Assembly: GCF_040782645.1 (NCBI RefSeq) | Contig: NZ_CP160403.1 | Coordinates: 310,001 to 374,000 of the forward strand | Reading direction: 5' to 3' | Source: Streptomyces sp. HUAS ZL42 | Lineage (GTDB): Bacteria; Actinomycetota; Actinomycetes; Streptomycetales; Streptomycetaceae | DNA: 64,000 nt | Shown here: in pieces, positions 16,796 through 25,477 of the stretch | Layout of the letters: each line of letters opens with the position of its first letter | Position numbering within the stretch: position 1 is the first letter of the stretch | The notes under the pieces: generated by a model | Told to the model about the DNA's origin: nothing | What the model saw: only the letters and a program-made list of their open reading frames with translations | Database searches by the model: none | Translations under genes and position numbers: made by a program

Positions 16796-17989
16796 TCAGG
16801 GCCGCCTCGCCAGCGTCGCCGTACGCAGCAGCCATTCGGCCGGGCCGTATCGTAGGTGGCGCAGCAGGCGGTTGCTGACCGTGAGTTGCGCCACGTACAG
16901 GACGACGGCCCCGGCCAGGACCGCCGCCGTGCCGTGGCGGCCGTAACACGCAAGGCCGTAGCCCGTGAAGACGAACGCCGCCACCAGTGACTGGGTGAGG
17001 TAGTTGGTCAGGGCCATCCGCCCGGCGGGAGCCAAAACATGACCCAGCCGCCGGCCGGGGCCGGTGCCCAGCAGGAGCAGCAGGCCACAGACGTATGCGG
17101 CGGTCAGGGCCGGGGCGGTGAGGACGCCGACGGCGGATCCCACGTCGTACCAGCGGGCGTCGAGCGGGCCGTTACGGCACACCGCCATGAAGACGCTGCC
17201 GGCCAGCCCGGCCGGCAGGCCGCAGACGAGGATCTGCGTCATCCACGCGCGGTACCGGTCCGTCTCGGCGAGCACCCTGCGGCGGCCCGCGGCCAGTCCG
17301 GCGAGGAACGCGGCCAGCATGTCGGCGCCGTAGAGGATGTTCCAGCCCAACGTATCGCGCAGCGACCGCAGACGGGCCTCGACGACCGCGCCGGGCTCGC
17401 CCCGGTAGGCCGTCACCCACTCGTGCACCACGGCCGTGACGTCCTGCGGACGCAGCGGCTGAGCGAAGGCGACCGTGAGCCAGCCCCAGGCCAGCAGGCA
17501 GGCCGCGGTACCGGCGACGAGCCAGGCCGCGGTCCGCAGCAGGGTGGGCGACGCGGTGTCCCGGACGGCGAACAGTACGAGGCTCAGCACCGCGTACACC
17601 ATCAGGACGTCGCCGGAGAACAGCAGCACGCCGTGGGCGAGGCCCAACAGGAACAGACAGCTCAGCCGACGCAGATGTCGGGGCGCGAAGGGGGCGCCGG
17701 CGTGCTCGGCCGCGACCCGTTGCAGGGTGAAGCTGTACCCGAACAGGAACGAGAACAGCAGGTAGAACTTGGCCGAGACCAGAGCCGTGACCAGCCACGC
17801 GGCCACCTGGTCGACCCGCGACACGACCAGCTCTCCGCCCGCCCCCACCCGCGGCCCGGCCATCGTCTGCACATTGACCAGCAGGATGCCCAGCAGCGCG
17901 AACCCTCGCAGGACGTCGATCTCCCGGACACGGCTCGGCGGCGGCGCTGCGGCTGGGAAACGGGGCGGTGTGCGGGACGAGAAGAGCAA
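16796..17989 (-). CDS. DUF418 domain membrane protein
   Basis: This 397-residue protein has about ten hydrophobic segments. The opening motif REIDVLRGFALLGILLVNVQ and the C-terminal block GRMALTNYLTQS are hallmarks of DUF418/YeiB-like proteins. Members are predicted acyltransferase-like membrane proteins with no settled function. The start is TTG 17989, with GGAGG 6-7 bases upstream; an overlapping ATG in another frame is not used. It stands alone, convergent with the secretion operon and divergent from the gene at 18192. Confidence 0.88.
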   Translation of the reverse strand: MLFSSRTPPRFPAAAPPPSRVREIDVLRGFALLGILLVNVQTMAGPRVGAGGELVVSRVDQVAAWLVTALVSAKFYLLFSFLFGYSFTLQRVAAEHAGAPFAPRHLRRLSCLFLLGLAHGVLLFSGDVLMVYAVLSLVLFAVRDTASPTLLRTAAWLVAGTAACLLAWGWLTVAFAQPLRPQDVTAVVHEWVTAYRGEPGAVVEARLRSLRDTLGWNILYGADMLAAFLAGLAAGRRRVLAETDRYRAWMTQILVCGLPAGLAGSVFMAVCRNGPLDARWYDVGSAVGVLTAPALTAAYVCGLLLLLGTGPGRRLGHVLAPAGRMALTNYLTQSLVAAFVFTGYGLACYGRHGTAAVLAGAVVLYVAQLTVSNRLLRHLRYGPAEWLLRTATLARRP

Positions 17990-18191
17990 TTCGGGCCTCC
18001 ATGACCGGTGACTGCGGCTCAGGGGTCACGACGTCACGCACCCGGGGACGGTTCAGTCGTATGCGGGGCGTCCGGGCTCCCGGTGCCGCGTGACGGAACT
18101 GAACCCTCTCGCCGCTCCGCACGTTGCGTCCTGGCAGCAGGGACCGAATCACGCCGTCGATCCGACCGGATCCGACCGGAAAGGCTGCCGT

Positions 18192-19082
18192 ATGTGGATC
18201 TTCCACCGTCCGCCGGGGCGTGCCCGGCACGACGCCCCCCACGACACCGACACCGTCCACGCGGCCGGGGTGAGCGTCTGCACGGAAGACCACACCGGCC
18301 TGGACCGTGCCGTGGCGATCCGTGACAGCGACGCACGCGGACGCAGAACGTGGTCACGTGCGATCCGCGATCACGTCGGCCGGGTGCCGCAGGCGGTGGA
18401 CGCACCGCCCCGAGCGGAGTTCCTCTCCGCCGAGCAGCTCCTCGCCCGGCTGCGTCCCTGGGTGGTCACGCGGGACAGCATCGAGCCCGACACCCGCTGG
18501 TACACCCACGCCCGTGTCGTCGCACCCGGCCTGTGCGAGGTCCTCGCCCTGGATCTGGACGACAGTGTGCTCACGCTGACCGATGACGCGCTGGCCCCCC
18601 TGGGCGGCGTGGTCGATCTGCGGACGTATGCGCTGGACAACCTCCGCGCGCTTCCGGTGGACAGCCACACGGCCGTGCACGGCCCGGAGGGCCTGCGCTT
18701 CCACGTGATGACGGGCGACTCCTTCTTCACCTCCAGCCGGGTCCTGACGGCAAACGAACTCGCCCACCACCTCACCGGGCGCGACCTCGGTCCGGACGGT
18801 GCCCTCGTGGCCATGCCGAACCGTCACCAACTGGCCCTCTGTCCCGTAGACACCGTCCGCGGCACCGACCTGCTTCCGACACTCCGCTGCATGACCGCCT
18901 TCACCGCCGACCACTTCGAGGACGCCGTCGGCCAGGTCAGCCCGGACGTCTACTGGTGGCACCGGGATACCCTCACCCGACTCGTCCGGCAGGACGGCGT
19001 GGAGGCGGAGTTCACGCGGAACGTGGAGTTCGAAGTGCTGCTGATGCGGCTTGCCGGCAACGGTGCCGCGGGGCGCTTCTGA
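18192..19082 (+). CDS. Hypothetical protein, soluble
   Basis: This 296-residue soluble protein starts at ATG 18192 with GGAAAGG upstream. Its composition and third-position GC are those of a real gene. No signal peptide or membrane helix is seen. Features include FLSAEQLLARLRPWVVTRDS around residue 80 and VAMPNRHQLALCPV and YWWHRDTLTRL towards the end. The latter resemble proteins that predict or evaluate scalar responses, but I do not recognise the family. It has no operon partner. Confidence 0.6.
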   Translation: MWIFHRPPGRARHDAPHDTDTVHAAGVSVCTEDHTGLDRAVAIRDSDARGRRTWSRAIRDHVGRVPQAVDAPPRAEFLSAEQLLARLRPWVVTRDSIEPDTRWYTHARVVAPGLCEVLALDLDDSVLTLTDDALAPLGGVVDLRTYALDNLRALPVDSHTAVHGPEGLRFHVMTGDSFFTSSRVLTANELAHHLTGRDLGPDGALVAMPNRHQLALCPVDTVRGTDLLPTLRCMTAFTADHFEDAVGQVSPDVYWWHRDTLTRLVRQDGVEAEFTRNVEFEVLLMRLAGNGAAGRF

Positions 19083-19489
19083 TGCCGTTTGCCTCCAACG
19101 AGCCGAACAGCACTGTCCCGGTGTCGCGCGGCCCCACGCGCCGCTTCAGATGGAACAACCACCGTAGCCGGCAACGGGCGTGTGTGCCGGGCGGTGCACC
19201 ACGAACCAGTGTGGTTCCTGACGACGCTGCCTCCGCCGCATCCGCGCGCTCACGTGCCGCAGGTCAAGCTCGCATCGTCCGCGAGGTCCTTGACGAACAA
19301 GGCGCGGATCGCGCACTCCACGCCCCTGTCCCTGGTCTGCCTGCACGGTCCCTCCCCTCAACGGGGGTCGATCTTCCCTGGCTATCAGGGACTTCACCAC
19401 TGATGGCATGAAGTGACGCTGACTCAGCAATCCTGTCGTGGCGTGGCTCCCTGACGAACCGGTGTGTGCACTCGTGACGCGGCATCTGA
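19083..19489. other. Intergenic stretch without a supported gene
   Basis: Between the hypothetical gene and the GerMN lipoprotein (convergent) there are 407 bases. Short open frames exist on both strands but lack ribosome binding sites or recognisable products. Nothing further is supported. Confidence 0.5.
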
Positions 19490-20068
19490 TCAAGGCAGGC
19501 GAGTCGAGCCTGGCGTTGTGGACCCCTGACTCGTGACAGGCACGGGAACGACGTTTCCCGCCTCGTTGCAGCGGACGGTCCAGGGCGACCCGAAGCCCTC
19601 CTCGTAGACCCGTACGTCCACGTCGGAAAGTTGTTTGCCGTCGGCCGCCCGGGCGTTGGCCGCGGTGCAGATGATCTGGCTGAGCCCGAGGCCGCCACCG
19701 CCGGTCATGTTCGCCACAGACACAGGAAGGTGCAGATCCACGGCGCCGTCTGCGGCTGCCCGCGCGACCAGCCGCCCGTCCATCAGGGGAACCTCGGTGA
19801 TCAGGCCGCGGGCGCGTTCGGCGGCGTCGGGGCCCTTGATGAGCAGGTCGAGTGCCTGTTGCGGAGTCGCGGGGGCGTCGACCTCGCGGCTGGCGGGCTG
19901 GATGCCCGACGAGCTGACGAAGTAGAGCTGGGCATAGTGGGTCGCGGATCCCGGTTCGCGAAGACCGTACGCCGGGCCGCCGGCTCGGACGGGGCCGGTG
20001 GAGCCAATGCCGCAGCCTGCCGACAGCAGACCCAAAAAGGCTATGAGACAGGTGAGTCGGCGCCTCAT
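19490..20068 (-). CDS. GerMN-domain lipoprotein accompanying a two-component system
   Basis: This 192-residue protein has a lipoprotein signal (LLSAGCGIG, Cys about 19). A domain of about 130 residues follows, with YFVSSSGIQP, TPQQALDLLIKGPD and LIICTAANA-like blocks typical of GerMN domains, as also found in LpqB and CseA-type proteins. The start overlaps the histidine kinase stop by 4 bp. In Streptomyces such lipoproteins (for example CseA and AfsQ3) tune the partner kinase at the membrane surface; that is the likely role here. Confidence 0.75.
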   Translation of the reverse strand: MRRRLTCLIAFLGLLSAGCGIGSTGPVRAGGPAYGLREPGSATHYAQLYFVSSSGIQPASREVDAPATPQQALDLLIKGPDAAERARGLITEVPLMDGRLVARAAADGAVDLHLPVSVANMTGGGGLGLSQIICTAANARAADGKQLSDVDVRVYEEGFGSPWTVRCNEAGNVVPVPVTSQGSTTPGSTRLP

Positions 20069-21516
20069 GGCTGGTCCTCCCGCCGGAGCGTGCGTGGGAG
20101 TGTGATGGTGAACACCGCGCCGCTGTAGGGGAGGTTGGCGGCGGTGAGAGTGCCGCGGTGCAGTCGTACGTTCTCCATCGCGATGGCAAGTCCGAGGCCG
20201 CTGCCCTCGGATCGGGCCCGCGCGGCGTCCGCCTTGTAGAAGCGGTCGAAGACATGCGGCAGGACCTCGTCGGGGATGCCGGGGCCGTCGTCGGCGACAT
20301 CGATCACAAGGGACTCCTGCGTGGCAGTCGCCCGGAGAGTGACGGGAGCGGAGCCGTGGCGCAGCGCGTTGCCGATCAGGTTGGCGAGGACGACGTCGAT
20401 GCGCCGCGCGTCGACCCGGATACGCGGATCGTCCTCGGGAAGTTCGGTGATCACCTCGTCCGGCTCGCGCCAGCCCCGCAGGTGAAGCGTCTTGTGGACG
20501 ACGGTGCGCAGACTCACGTCGTCCAGGTGCAATACCGCCGCCCCCGCGTCGAAGCGGGAGATTTCCATCAAGTCCTCGACCATTCCGGCCAGCTTGCGGG
20601 TCTCGTCGCTGACGAGGAGGACCGCGTCGGCGGTGTCCGCAGGCAGTGTGCCGGAGCGGGCGTCCTCGTCGAGGGCGTCGGCGACGGCGGCCATCGCGGC
20701 GAGCGGGGTCCGCAGTTCGTGCGACACGTCTGCGGCGAACCGGCGGGCGTTGGCCTCCATGCGTCGCAGCTTGGCGTCGTCCCGCTCCAGTGCCGCCGCC
20801 ATGGTGTTGAACGCGCCGGTCAGCGCGGTGAGTTCGTCCTTGCCGACGACGTCCAGGCGCGTGTCCAAGGCGCCCGAGGTGATCTTCTCGGCGGCCGTCC
20901 GCAGCTGCCGTACGGGACGCAGCACCCGGCGGGCGGCGAACAGGGCGGACACGACGGCGAAGGCGAGCGCCGGGACGGCTCCCGCCCAGGCCGCGTTGAT
21001 CAGAGCGGAGATGTCGGCCCGTTCACCGTCCAGCGGCAGAACGGCGTAGACGACGAGCCCCGACGGTTGCCCCGCCTCCTTGCCCCGGCCGGTGTAACTG
21101 ACCGGCATGCCGATGCGCAGTCGGTACCCGCCGGCATGCTCCACGCGCTCGTAGTAGGTGGTGTCGCCGCGCTTTGTCGCGTCGCGCAGGGCGTTGCTGA
21201 CGTCGCCCGCGGTGCCGATGAGTGGCCCGCCATCGCGGGAGACGCCCGTGTGCCAGCCCCGCGAGCCCGAGGCCCGGTCCAGCTGGCGGGCGAAGATGCG
21301 CAGGTCGGTGTCGGTGGGGTTGTTCGGGAGGTTGGGGGCGAGCGAGTCGATCTGGAGGCGCAGATCGTGGACGGCGCCATTCTGGGTGCGGTCCAGGATC
21401 GCGTTGCGGGCCTGCCGGAAGGTGAGCGTGGCGGTGATCAGCTCGCTGAGCGCGGCGACGAGGACAAAGGCGACGACCAGGCGTGGGCGCAGGCTGCGGG
21501 GCAAGGCGGGCTTCAT
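20065..21516 (-). CDS. OmpR-partner sensor histidine kinase
   Basis: This 483-residue kinase has a membrane helix at about 12-32, an extracytoplasmic sensor at 35-170 and a second helix at 175-197. A HAMP domain (200-255) and a HisKA domain follow, with the phospho-acceptor His near 266 in VSHELRTPL. The HATPase domain has NLIGNALRHG, DDGPGIP and GSGLGLAIA. All catalytic boxes look intact. It sits between the response regulator and the lipoprotein, with 4-bp overlaps on both sides. The gene order regulator-kinase-lipoprotein resembles afsQ1-Q2-Q3 of Streptomyces, but identity is not claimed. Confidence 0.9.
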   Translation of the reverse strand: MKPALPRSLRPRLVVAFVLVAALSELITATLTFRQARNAILDRTQNGAVHDLRLQIDSLAPNLPNNPTDTDLRIFARQLDRASGSRGWHTGVSRDGGPLIGTAGDVSNALRDATKRGDTTYYERVEHAGGYRLRIGMPVSYTGRGKEAGQPSGLVVYAVLPLDGERADISALINAAWAGAVPALAFAVVSALFAARRVLRPVRQLRTAAEKITSGALDTRLDVVGKDELTALTGAFNTMAAALERDDAKLRRMEANARRFAADVSHELRTPLAAMAAVADALDEDARSGTLPADTADAVLLVSDETRKLAGMVEDLMEISRFDAGAAVLHLDDVSLRTVVHKTLHLRGWREPDEVITELPEDDPRIRVDARRIDVVLANLIGNALRHGSAPVTLRATATQESLVIDVADDGPGIPDEVLPHVFDRFYKADAARARSEGSGLGLAIAMENVRLHRGTLTAANLPYSGAVFTITLPRTLRREDQP

Positions 21517-22211
21517 GCGGGCAGCGGGCCGAAGCGGTAACCGAAGCCGCGCACGGTCTGGACGTACGCCGGGCGGCGCGGGTCCTCTTCGATCTTGGCG
21601 CGCAGCCGCATCACGCAGGCGTCGACCAGGCGGGCATCCCCGTAGTAGCTGTGCTCCCAGACGTCCTCGAGCAGCTGCTGGCGGCTGAACGTCCGCTCCG
21701 GGGCGGCACTGAGAAACAGCAGCAACTTCAACTCGGAGGGAGCAAGTGGGAGTTCTTCGCCGTGCTTGCGGACGATCAGCGCGTCCCGGTCGATCTCAAG
21801 ATCGCCCACCTGGGTCGGCCCGACACCTGTGTCGGTGCCGACCTGGACGGGGGCGAGGCGGCGCAGTACCGCGCGCATCCGGGCCTCGATGACGGCGGCG
21901 CCGGCGGGTTTGACGACGTAGTCGTCGGCGCCCGCCTCAAGGCCGATCACAACGTCGATGTCGTCGCCGCGTGCGGAAAGTATCACGATGGGAACCCGGC
22001 TGGACTCACGGATGCGGCGGCATACTTCCAGCCCGCTCATGCTGGGGAGCATCAGATCGAGTAGCACGAGGTCGGGCTTGAAGGCAATGAGGGCATCGAG
22101 GCCGTCCTCGCCGGTGCCGACCGCCTCGGTCTCGTGCCCATTGCGGGACAAGCCCAGGACGACACCGCGGCGCACAGCGGGATCGTCCTCGATCAGCAGG
22201 ACACGGGGCAT
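21513..22211 (-). CDS. OmpR-family response regulator (CseB/AfsQ1-like)
   Basis: This 232-residue protein has a receiver domain (1-120) with acidic DD near 9-10, phospho-acceptor Asp 52 (VLLDLMLPS) and Lys in DDYVVKP. A winged-helix DNA-binding domain covers 135-230 (LAPSELKLLLFL, DARLVDACVMRLRAKIEED, TVRGFGYRFG). It resembles CseB and AfsQ1 of Streptomyces. As first gene of a three-gene operon it probably autoregulates it. Its leader holds a tandem duplication. Confidence 0.9.
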   Translation of the reverse strand: MPRVLLIEDDPAVRRGVVLGLSRNGHETEAVGTGEDGLDALIAFKPDLVLLDLMLPSMSGLEVCRRIRESSRVPIVILSARGDDIDVVIGLEAGADDYVVKPAGAAVIEARMRAVLRRLAPVQVGTDTGVGPTQVGDLEIDRDALIVRKHGEELPLAPSELKLLLFLSAAPERTFSRQQLLEDVWEHSYYGDARLVDACVMRLRAKIEEDPRRPAYVQTVRGFGYRFGPLPA

Positions 22212-22217
22212 GCATGG

Positions 22218-22261
22218 GTCCTTTCCACGGTGAGCGTGTTGTCCTTTCCACGGTGAGCGTG
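22218..22261. repeat. Tandem 23-bp duplication in the response-regulator leader
   Basis: A 21-base segment (GTCCTTTCCACGGTGAGCGTG, here split by position: 22218-22238 and 22241-22261) is repeated exactly with a 2-base spacer. On the coding (minus) strand each copy contains GGAAAGGA, the ribosome binding site, so the leader carries two such sites, the nearer one next to the ATG at 22211. It looks like a recent duplication. Confidence 0.85.
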
Positions 22262-22347
22262 ATGTTCCGGCGCTACGTGAGCTGTCGAGTGGGTTGCCTA
22301 CTGTACGGGCGAGCAGGAGGGGTGGTGCGCGCTGCTTGTCCTGAGGG

Positions 22348-23598
22348 TCACCTCAACTGGTCGACGTCGACCGTGCCCTCCCCCGCGGCCGGTTCGGGCA
22401 CCGCAGCCCAAAGGACGGCTCCCGCCAGGGCCAGCGCGACGACCGCGATCAAACCACGGCTGCCACGCGCCCAGCCCACCCGGAACCGCACCGGGTCCTC
22501 GACGAACCGCTTCGTCACCGCAGCGGCCACCAGCGAGATCCCGATCGCGACGACGGTCCGGCCCCAGTCCCCGAGCGCCGACAGCCGCGGCAACAGCAGG
22601 TACACCGGCCAGTGCCACAGATACAGGCTGTACGACAGCTTTCCAAGGCCACGCGGCAGGCGGCTGCCCGCAATCCGTGCTGCCCAGGTGCCCGGCACAT
22701 GGGCCATCAGGACGATCAGCACGGCCGCGGTCAGGGAGTGGACGAGGAGCCCGCCCTGGAAGAGCAGGGGCGCCTTCTCGCCCCCGGTCACCGCCCACGC
22801 CACCGCCAGCCCGCACCCCAGGACCAGGCACACCAGGTCGGCCGCGCGGCGCGGCACCCGGCGCACGAGGTTCCGCACCGGCGCGGTCGCCGTGAGCGCC
22901 CCGAGCAGCAGGGCGGCGCCACGGGTGTCGGTGCCCTCGTAGGCGCGGGTGGTGTCCACGGCGGCACCGAGCGAGACGGTCAGAGCGAGAGAGACCAGGG
23001 CACCCACCACGGCGAGCGAGGCCACGACACGCTCACCACGCCGCCCCCGGGCGGCCACTGCCACCACCAGCGGCCAGGCCAAGTAGAACTGCCACTCCAC
23101 GCCAATGCTCCACAGGTGGGCGAAGACGCGGGTGTCGGAGGCGTTCCAGTAGCCGATCTGCTCCGTGATGTAGTGCCAGTTGACCGCCTGGGCCCCGACC
23201 CAGGGCATGTCGTCGAGCGCGAAGCGCAGATGCTCCGTGCTCCCCCACACCCACGTGGCCGATACGGTCACGACAACCACACAGACGAGAGCGGGCAGCA
23301 GGCGGCGGGCACGGCGGCCCCAGAACGCAGCCAGGCCGATCCGGCCGCGCCCCGTCGCCTCGCCGAGCAGCAGCCCGGTGATCAGGAACCCGGACAGTAC
23401 GAAGAACAGGTCGACGCCGAGAAACCCGCCGCGTAGATGCCCGGCGTGGAAGAGCAGCACGCCAGCGACCGCGAACCCGCGCAGCCCATCGAGGGCGGCT
23501 ATGTGCGCGCGGCCCACCCCGCTGGGGCGCGCCGCCCGGTGCCGGGCCGGCACCGCGCGGCCGCCCACAGGCGCGGGCAACGGAAGATGCGACGGCAT
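22348..23598 (-). CDS. Acyltransferase-3 (OafA/YrhL-like) membrane protein
   Basis: This 416-residue protein has about ten membrane helices. Acyltransferase-3 motifs are present: IAALDGLRGFAVAGVLLFHA, the R-x-x-R-loop (FWGRRARRLLPAL), LWSIGVEWQFYLAWP and LYLWHWPVYLLLP. Such proteins move acetyl or other acyl groups across the membrane onto sugars. ATG 23598 is used; the frame extends upstream but would overlap the SGNH gene. It is translated just after the SGNH lipoprotein (16-bp gap). In other bacteria AT3 and SGNH domains are fused and act together, so this pair probably O-acylates a surface polysaccharide. Confidence 0.87.
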   Translation of the reverse strand: MPSHLPLPAPVGGRAVPARHRAARPSGVGRAHIAALDGLRGFAVAGVLLFHAGHLRGGFLGVDLFFVLSGFLITGLLLGEATGRGRIGLAAFWGRRARRLLPALVCVVVVTVSATWVWGSTEHLRFALDDMPWVGAQAVNWHYITEQIGYWNASDTRVFAHLWSIGVEWQFYLAWPLVVAVAARGRRGERVVASLAVVGALVSLALTVSLGAAVDTTRAYEGTDTRGAALLLGALTATAPVRNLVRRVPRRAADLVCLVLGCGLAVAWAVTGGEKAPLLFQGGLLVHSLTAAVLIVLMAHVPGTWAARIAGSRLPRGLGKLSYSLYLWHWPVYLLLPRLSALGDWGRTVVAIGISLVAAAVTKRFVEDPVRFRVGWARGSRGLIAVVALALAGAVLWAAVPEPAAGEGTVDVDQLR

Positions 23599-23614
23599 GA
23601 AGTCGGCCGTTTCC

Positions 23615-24439
23615 TCACCCGGCACAGCGGAGCTTGCCGTATCGCTCGTCGCCGGTCCAGGACTTCTGGGCCCAGGAGTCCACCGACGCCGGCGTGAAGC
23701 TCTCCTGCTTGCCGAGCTTCTCGGTGAACCACTTGGCGAAGGCGGCCGCTCCCTGCTGGCAGTTGTGGACTCCGTCCGGGGCGCGCTGCGCCTTCTGAAC
23801 CGAGGCATCCGTGCCCCACAACTGCGAGGCGTCGAAGAACGTCACCGTGCCACCGCTCTTGCCGGCGACTTCCGCGGCTGCCCTGGGAGCGGTACGCATC
23901 TGCGCCTCGTGCTGCTTGTAGAACCCGTCGATCTTGATGGGCGGGGACGAAACGAGCACCACCTTGGCCCCGGCGTCCTTGGCCGTGTCTACGACCTTCT
24001 CGTAGGCAGCCCGCTGCTGATCCTTGCTTCCCCAGTCGTACGTCGTGACTTGGTAGGCGATCACGGTGGGACGGAACGACTCGATGTCCTTGCCCAGTTG
24101 CTTCCACGTAGCGCCGGAGATCATCTGCGTAATCTCCTCGCCGCTATTGACGATCGTGCCCCCACCGTCCGAAGAGGAGTCCTTGAACTCCACACCACTG
24201 GCCTTCAGGGCCGCGTTCAGCGCGGGAGCCTCGGCCCCCGCGATGGAGTCGCCCAGCCACAGCACCTTCACACCGGTGCTCGTCGTCTCCTTGCTCATCC
24301 CCTCGTCCCTGACGCCGAGGCCCTTCTCGCCGCATCCGACCAAGGTGAGGCCGAGCGCAACGGCTGCGGCGACCGCAATCAGGGCGGGACGGGCCATGCG
24401 GTGAGGAGCACGGGAACGGGACTTGTAGTTGCTGTTCAT
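23615..24439 (-). CDS. SGNH/GDSL-family lipoprotein, partner of the acyltransferase
   Basis: This 274-residue protein has a lipobox (LTLVGCGEK). An SGNH fold follows with block I VLWLGDSIAG (Ser nucleophile), the region VIAYQVTTYDWG replacing the usual G-x-N-D, and block V PDGVHNCQQG (Asp-His). ATG 24439 is favoured because it puts the signal peptide at the N-terminus; upstream in-frame starts give an odd leader. It probably completes acyl transfer (or removes acyl groups) outside the membrane together with the AT3 protein. Confidence 0.82.
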   Translation of the reverse strand: MNSNYKSRSRAPHRMARPALIAVAAAVALGLTLVGCGEKGLGVRDEGMSKETTSTGVKVLWLGDSIAGAEAPALNAALKASGVEFKDSSSDGGGTIVNSGEEITQMISGATWKQLGKDIESFRPTVIAYQVTTYDWGSKDQQRAAYEKVVDTAKDAGAKVVLVSSPPIKIDGFYKQHEAQMRTAPRAAAEVAGKSGGTVTFFDASQLWGTDASVQKAQRAPDGVHNCQQGAAAFAKWFTEKLGKQESFTPASVDSWAQKSWTGDERYGKLRCAG

Positions 24440-25130
24440 GCCCCCAGCACAACAGCCCCCAAGCGCCCAACCGCCCGCCGTCATCGTTTGCTCATGGTTC
24501 GGGCAAGGAGCGCTCATGAAGGCCACCGCCCATGATGCGCTACCCGAGCGGACTCTCAAGTTCCCGGTGGTGCGGCACCGCCCGGAGAAGATCGCCATGG
24601 GCCCGACGGTTCACGCCTCGTCTGTCGTTCCTCTCAAGGTCGTCATGCCGGCGGCCGTGACGGCGCTGACGCCGGCGGCCCTCACAACGGGCAAGGCGAG
24701 CGTCGGCCGTTCCGAGGAGCCGCGACCATCGGCCTTGCAGCGGAAACGGGCGTCACCCAAGCTCTGTGCACGCGCGAGGGTCTTCCCCAACTCGACGTCC
24801 GGCCGAGCCCGGCCCATGCCCGTCCGCGCATGCGCTCTCGCCCGCCGGTCCTCCCGCGCCCCGCGCCCCGTGCCCAGAGCGTGCCCATAAGAGCGGACGA
24901 CCAGGGTCAACAGCGGTGCGATTCGACCCTCACGACCACCCAAACACAGGCTATCTGCGCACGTCGGAGCCATACGGCCAGCCCAAGCGCCGTCGCTTTC
25001 CAAGCTGAGAGCGCGAGTTCGACTCTCGTGCACGCCTCGCCTGCCATCTGCGCGGGGCGGACCTCATGGCCCAGGCGTGGCGACTGCCCGGCCCAGTTGG
25101 TGAGCAGCTTCCCGCAGGTGCTGCCGAGGC
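24440..25130. other. Intergenic region with tRNA-like remnant
   Basis: These 691 bases hold no convincing gene. Overlapping open frames on both strands lack homology signals. The 3' half contains a tRNA-like segment, described separately. Confidence 0.5.
24994..25037 (+). other. tRNA-Gly(TCC)-like 3' half, probable relic
   Basis: From about 24994 the sequence reads like the anticodon loop (TTTCCAA, anticodon TCC) to the acceptor end of a glycine tRNA. A complete T-arm is present: stem GCGAG (25013-25017), loop TTCGACT (25018-25024), stem CTCGT (25025-25029), with an acceptor-like GCACGCC after it. The 5' half does not pair: no matching acceptor strand or D-arm was found upstream. It looks like the 3' tRNA fragment left by integrated elements, or a tRNA relic. 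It is not proposed as a working tRNA. Confidence 0.4.
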
Positions 25131-25445
25131 TCAGGACGCGGGATCCGGCCCGTCGCCGCGGCGCAGGGCGCGGGCGCACCATCCGATGACCGCGGCGTTG
25201 ACCTCCGCCCCGATGGCGACGGCAGTGATGAACCACACGGGGTCGTCGGGCAGCGCGAGGAGGACGAGGCTGGCCGGGGCGGTGGCGAGCAGCGGGATGA
25301 CGCCGGCCATGGACTCGCCCGAGTCGTCGCTCACGGTCACCACGAGGGCCCACACGAGCAGGACGGCACAGATCGCCAGATAGACGAGGACGGCGACCTC
25401 GCTGTGAGTGCGGCGTAGGCTGCGGGTGAAGGATCGGTCGGTCAT
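25131..25445 (-). CDS. Small membrane protein (SCO4225-like)
   Basis: This 104-residue protein has three membrane helices (about 17-40, 47-65 and 68-90): EVAVLVYLAICAVLLVWAL, GVIPLLATAPASLVLLAL and WFITAVAIGAEVNAAVIGW. It resembles proteins labelled SCO4225 family in Streptomyces; this is from memory. The function is unknown. It lies 32 bp downstream of the NarL-type regulator and may share its operon. Confidence 0.62.
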   Translation of the reverse strand: MTDRSFTRSLRRTHSEVAVLVYLAICAVLLVWALVVTVSDDSGESMAGVIPLLATAPASLVLLALPDDPVWFITAVAIGAEVNAAVIGWCARALRRGDGPDPAS

Positions 25446-25477
25446 GGGGAGGGGCTCCTTGGCTGCGTTCGTGGTGG

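Noticed and set aside
19146..20300. Minus-strand frame through the lipoprotein gene into the gap at 19146-19489
   Set aside because: Most of it overlaps the GerMN lipoprotein in another frame. The tail (ending HTPVAGYGGCSI) has a possible GTG start but no convincing homology; too weak to list as a gene.
24516..25033. Possible small genes on either strand between the SGNH lipoprotein and the SCO4225-like gene
   Set aside because: Arg/Pro/Ala-rich translations without signal or family; the tRNA-like segment in the same stretch also argues against coding.
24994..25037. Functional tRNA-Gly gene
   Set aside because: Only the 3' half is recognisable; the acceptor stem and D-arm do not pair.
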